Shown piece by piece: positions 61,061 through 64,000 of a stretch of DNA of 64,000 nucleotides (position 1 is its first letter; each line of letters opens with the position of its first letter). The notes under the pieces are model-generated. The model saw only the letters and a program-made list of their open reading frames with translations, did no database searches and was not told the origin of the DNA. Made by a program: the position numbers and the translations under genes. The DNA is from a bacterium (lineage in GTDB: Bacteria > Desulfobacterota > Binatia > HRBIN30 > CADEER01): NCBI GenBank assembly GCA_030430165.1, contig JAUIGL010000020.1, positions 16,588 through 80,587 on the forward strand, given 5' to 3'.

Positions 61061-61369
61061 TCACGCGGCCTTGGCTTTGCCGCCGTCCTTCTTCTTGCTG
61101 CTGGTCTTCTTGCTGTCGGAGCCCTTGTCGTCCGAGCTCTTCGACTCGGATTTGGCAGGCTCGCTCGACGTGGCGCCGGAATCGCCCTTCTTGCCGCCGT
61201 AGTCGGTGACGTACCACCCCGACCCCTTGAGCTGGAACGAGGTGTTCGAGATGAGTTTTTTTACCTTACGACGCTTGCACTTAGGGCAACGCGTGAGGGG
61301 ATCGTCGGTGATCCTCTGGGTCACCTCGACAACACCGCAACCGGAACATTCGTACTCGTAGATCGGCAT
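61061..61369 (-). CDS. FmdB-family zinc ribbon protein
   Basis: This 102-aa protein starts [12 protein letters not shown] after GGAGGAG. The zinc ribbon uses CxxC near residues 8-11 and CPKC near 30-33. The C-terminal half is low-complexity Lys/Ser/Asp sequence. The family is widespread, with a proposed regulatory role (first seen near formamidase genes). Confidence 0.88.
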   Translation of the reverse strand: MPIYEYECSGCGVVEVTQRITDDPLTRCPKCKRRKVKKLISNTSFQLKGSGWYVTDYGGKKGDSGATSSEPAKSESKSSDDKGSDSKKTSSKKKDGGKAKAA

Positions 61370-61448
61370 GGCTCCTCCGGACCGGGAGAGGCTAACCACG
61401 GTCCCCCGGGGTGTCAACATAGACCCCGAAAGTCGCCAACAAACCGCT

Positions 61449-61751
61449 TCAGCTCTCCACCAAGCTCTGCAATCGCTCGCGCAACTGGCCCGCATCCGCC
61501 GCAACGGCAACGGTTTTTTCTCTCGAGCTGGCGCCGGAGACGACCTCGACCAGGCGCCGCGGCAGCGCCAGAGCCTCGGCCAGCAGCTCGACCACGGCGC
61601 GGTTCGCCGCGCCGTCGACCGGCGGAGCCGTCACCTGGAGCTTCAGTCGCCCGCCGTGCACGCCGGCGATGCGGTTGCGCGACGCCCGCGGCTGTACCCG
61701 CACCCGCAAGCGGGCGCCGTCCGCCGTTTCCTCCAGGTAGGGCGCACTCAG
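61449..61751 (-). CDS. yggU: DUF167/YggU family protein
   Basis: This protein is about 100 aa with the family core [38 protein letters not shown] and [10 protein letters not shown]. No ATG/GTG/TTG start fits the family length. A CTG at 61751-61749 overlapping the yggT stop (CTGA) is the best guess, suggesting translational coupling. Function unknown; the YggT partner is a membrane protein. Confidence 0.82.
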   Translation of the reverse strand: MSAPYLEETADGARLRVRVQPRASRNRIAGVHGGRLKLQVTAPPVDGAANRAVVELLAEALALPRRLVEVVSGASSREKTVAVAADAGQLRERLQSLVES

Positions 61752-62047
61752 CGCAGCACCAGCGCCATGTCCTGGAGGCTCTGCACCAGGAAGACCTGGA
61801 GAAAATAGATCCCGGCGATGACGATGATCGGCGACAAGTCGATGCCGCCGGCGATCGCCGGCACGGTGCGCCGCACCCGGTAGAGCAGCGGCTCGGTCGC
61901 GCTGTAGAGGAAGCGCACGATCGGGTTGTAGGGGTCGGGGCTGACCCACGAGAGAATCGCGCGGGCAATGATCAGCCACATGTAGAGGGTCAGCACCAGG
62001 CTGACCACCATCGCCAAGGCGCTCAGAAAATTCGCGAGAATGAACAT
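61748..62047 (-). CDS. yggT: YggT family membrane protein
   Basis: This 99-aa protein from ATG 62047 (MFILANFLSALAMVV) has two hydrophobic hairpins around WLIIARAILSWVSPDPYNP and IDLSPIIVIAGIYFLQVFL, the typical YggT repeat. It is encoded between proC and the DUF167 gene, a conserved order. Related proteins affect osmotic or division functions. Confidence 0.88.
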   Translation of the reverse strand: MFILANFLSALAMVVSLVLTLYMWLIIARAILSWVSPDPYNPIVRFLYSATEPLLYRVRRTVPAIAGGIDLSPIIVIAGIYFLQVFLVQSLQDMALVLR

Positions 62048-62169
62048 CGTCGTCGAACAGACGCTAACCACGCGGACCGAGCCGCGCAAGGGACCGGCCG
62101 GGGTTGGTGGCGGGGCAGGTTGGACCTCAGAAACTAAATTGAGCCTCGCTATGCTCGGTCATCCGAGGG

Positions 62170-62211
62170 GCCCTCACCCGGCCTTCGGCCGACCTCTCCC
62201 ACAGGGAGAGG
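62170..62211. repeat. CCTCTCCC/GGGAGAGG intergenic hairpin
   Basis: CCTCTCCC-ACA-GGGAGAGG at 62193-62211 is preceded by CCGGCC-TTC-GGCCG. It is the same hairpin family as in 27344-27615 and 30932-30950, and lies between proC and yggT. Confidence 0.55.
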
Positions 62212-62224
62212 CATCTGATTTGCC

Positions 62225-63091
62225 CTACTTGCCTCCGCCCAGCTCGCGTGAGCGCTCGGTGGCGCGGCGTACCGCCCGGGCCACCGTGGTGACGAAGCCG
62301 CGGCGCGCCAACTCCTCGAGACCGGCCTGGGTGGTTCCGCCGGGCGAGGTCACCGCCTGGCGCAAGCGCGCCGGGGTCTCGCCCGACTCCTGGAGCATCG
62401 CCGCGGCGCCAGCGATCGTCTGCAGGGCGAGATCACGTGCCATGTCGCGGCTCAGGCCGACGTCGACGCCGCCTTCGATCAGTGCCTCGGCGAAACGATA
62501 CACGTAAGCCGGACCACTGCCGCTGAGACCGGTCACGGCGTCGATCAAACGCTCGTCGCGAACCGCCCGCGCCGCGCCGACGGCGCCGAGCAAGCGCAGC
62601 GCGACTTTCTCGTCAGCGGGTTTGGCGGCCGCGCCGCGCACCACGACCGACATCGCTTTGCCCAACAGGGCCGGCGTATTCGGCATCACTCGCACCACCC
62701 GGGCACCGGGGCCGAGCCGGTCTTCGATCTGCGAGGTCGACACACCGGCCACAATCGAGATGAACAGCTTGTTTGGCGACACCGCCGGGCGCAGGGTTTC
62801 GAGAACGACATCCATGATCTGCGGCTTGACCGCGAGCACGATGACCTGCGAGTCGCGCACCAGAGCCTGGTTGTCGTCGGTGGTCGCGATTCCCAGCTGT
62901 CGCTTCAGCGACGAGCGTTTCTTCGCGTCGACATCGGAAGCGACGATCGCCGACGGCTGGTGGATCCCGGCGGCGATCATGCCGCGCGCCAGCGCCGTCG
63001 CCATGTTGCCGCCGCCTACGAAACCCACGGCAAAGCCACTGGTCGCCGATTTGCGCTTGCGCTGGATCGCCTTGCCGCTTCGTGCCCCCAT
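62225..63091 (-). CDS. proC: Pyrroline-5-carboxylate reductase
   Basis: This protein is 288 aa from ATG 63091 (GAGGAG upstream). The NAD(P) motif VGFVGGGNMATALARG follows a basic N-terminal extension of about 20 residues. The C-terminal dimerisation domain has TGLSGSGPAYVYRF and TSPGGTTQAGLE. It performs the last step of proline synthesis. It sits in the conserved yggS-proC-yggT neighbourhood. Confidence 0.93.
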   Translation of the reverse strand: MGARSGKAIQRKRKSATSGFAVGFVGGGNMATALARGMIAAGIHQPSAIVASDVDAKKRSSLKRQLGIATTDDNQALVRDSQVIVLAVKPQIMDVVLETLRPAVSPNKLFISIVAGVSTSQIEDRLGPGARVVRVMPNTPALLGKAMSVVVRGAAAKPADEKVALRLLGAVGAARAVRDERLIDAVTGLSGSGPAYVYRFAEALIEGGVDVGLSRDMARDLALQTIAGAAAMLQESGETPARLRQAVTSPGGTTQAGLEELARRGFVTTVARAVRRATERSRELGGGK

Positions 63092-63164
63092 CCCATTCAC
63101 TCCTCGGACTGGCCTGCGAACGCCGGCCGCTTGCGCGGGCACGTTCGCGAACCGCTAGATCGTC

Positions 63165-63842
63165 CTACTTTCTCGCTCCAAAGATCGCTCGACCGACTCG
63201 TACCATCGTCGCGCCTTCCTCGACGGCGATCTCGAAGTCGTCGGTCATTCCCATCGACAGCTCGCGAACCTGACACTGTTTGGCGAGCTCGCGCAAACGC
63301 GAGAAATGGCGCCGCGTATCGCTCTCGCCGGCACGCGGTGGAATCGACATCACACCCTCCACCCGAAGCGCCGGCAGCGCTCGCGCCGACTCGACCAGCG
63401 CCGGAGTCTCCTGCGGAGCGACACCGCTCTTGCTCGCCTCGCCGCCGAGGTTCACCTCGACCATGACGCCGAGCGTCTTGCCTTCCTTCTCGGCGTGACG
63501 CGCCAGGGTCTCGGCCAACGCCAGGCGATCGACGGTCTGCACCACGTCGAACCCCGCCACAGCGCGCGCCGCCTTGTTGCGCTGGAGATGGCCAATCAGG
63601 TGCCAGGTGACCCGCCCGGCGACCTCGGCGCCGAGCGCCTCGATCACCGCCAGTCCTTCCTGAACATAATTCTCACCGACGTCGGTCAGTCCGGCTTCGA
63701 TCGCCTGCCGCACCTCGTCGGCGCTCTTGGTCTTGGCCGCCCCGATCAGCCGGATCGAGGCGGGGTCGCGACCGGCGCGCTCGGCGGCGGCGGCGATCCG
63801 CTCACGCACCGACGCCAGCTTGTCGGCAACCGACACCGTCAC
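63165..63842 (-). CDS. yggS: YggS family PLP homeostasis protein
   Basis: This 225-aa PLP-binding TIM-barrel protein has the cofactor Lys in [35 protein letters not shown] and [15 protein letters not shown]. It controls pyridoxal phosphate levels and has no known enzyme activity. A GTG start overlaps the maf stop by 4 bp. Confidence 0.93.
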   Translation of the reverse strand: MTVSVADKLASVRERIAAAAERAGRDPASIRLIGAAKTKSADEVRQAIEAGLTDVGENYVQEGLAVIEALGAEVAGRVTWHLIGHLQRNKAARAVAGFDVVQTVDRLALAETLARHAEKEGKTLGVMVEVNLGGEASKSGVAPQETPALVESARALPALRVEGVMSIPPRAGESDTRRHFSRLRELAKQCQVRELSMGMTDDFEIAVEEGATMVRVGRAIFGARK

Positions 63843-64000
63843 CCCAGCCGCGGCGGGTAGAGGTCCGCCTTTTCCAACATCGCCCGCACCGCCTCGACCG
63901 GCAGCCCGACGACGTTCTCGTAGGATCCCTGCAAGCGCGCGACGAAGTCCGCCGCACCGCCCTGGATGCCGTACGCCCCGGCCTTGTCGAGCGGCTCGCC
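63839..64000 (-). CDS. maf: Maf family nucleotide pyrophosphatase, C-terminal part
   Basis: The last 53 residues are visible and the gene continues past the window end. [20 protein letters not shown] and SYENVVGLP are the conserved Maf C-terminal motifs. Maf/YhdE enzymes hydrolyse non-canonical or excess nucleoside triphosphates and affect septation. It is first in the overlapping run maf-yggS-proC. Confidence 0.92.
   Translation of the reverse strand, partial: GEPLDKAGAYGIQGGAADFVARLQGSYENVVGLPVEAVRAMLEKADLYPPRLG

Overview
The window is 64 kb of very GC-rich bacterial DNA with tightly packed genes. Many neighbouring genes overlap by 4 bp, and GTG and TTG starts are common. The housekeeping block at the right end (maf, yggS, proC, yggT, DUF167) follows the order usual in Gram-negative bacteria. 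The rest is dominated by acyl-CoA, crotonase, SDR and Rieske genes, plus F420/LLM-type, DUF1214 and EthD genes. Together these suggest an uncultured soil or aquatic Deltaproteobacteria/Binatota-like organism specialised on hydrophobic alicyclic or steroid/terpenoid-like carbon. The taxonomy is inference; no marker gene in the window settles it. No rRNA, tRNA, CRISPR array or replication origin was seen.

Region 1 (1-47 kb) is a catabolic supercluster made of many short operons. It encodes two Rieske oxygenases, each followed by a paralogous 111-aa protein; a flavin (Baeyer-Villiger type) monooxygenase translationally coupled to a benzoylformate-decarboxylase-like ThDP enzyme; a P450; a KshB-like reductase; and an LLM flavin enzyme. 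It also encodes two crotonases carrying the residue pattern of 6-oxocamphor hydrolase (retro-Claisen ring opening), two further paired acyl-CoA dehydrogenase sets, two HSD10-like SDRs, two thiolase-family enzymes (one paired with a DUF35 protein), a FadD3-like CoA ligase, an amidohydrolase, an aldehyde dehydrogenase and two TetR regulators. The likely logic is oxygenation of a ring, oxidation to a cyclic diketone, hydrolytic C-C ring opening, CoA activation and beta-oxidation. A 19-bp dyad (RTTCTC-N7-RAGAAY-like) lies in front of four of these operons and points to a shared regulon. The region ends with secreted proteins: a Cys-rich/GH43-like protein, a large beta-propeller/di-haem protein and a phosphodiesterase lipoprotein.

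Region 2 (48.5-57 kb) is an accessory island. It holds a VapBC pair, an intact REP-associated tyrosine transposase (RAYT) with inverted termini, a DUF1566 gene cut off by that element, an AbiEii-like nucleotidyltransferase with a small partner, a truncated RAYT, a three-gene cluster (subtilisin-like protease, C25/caspase-like cysteine protease, 83-aa beta-rich protein), a third RAYT relic with an internal deletion, and a phasin-like protein. Arrays of hairpins punctuated by GTCCCAA/TTGGGAC occur at 43.6, 48.6 and 56.4 kb and look like REP-type elements. The double-protease cluster is the best candidate for an undescribed system; its subtilase reading frame carries an in-frame TGA in the prodomain region.

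Region 3 (57.4-64 kb) holds a hydantoinase/oxoprolinase A/B pair, an FmdB zinc ribbon protein, and the conserved DUF167-YggT-ProC-YggS-Maf run, all on the minus strand and cut by the window end.
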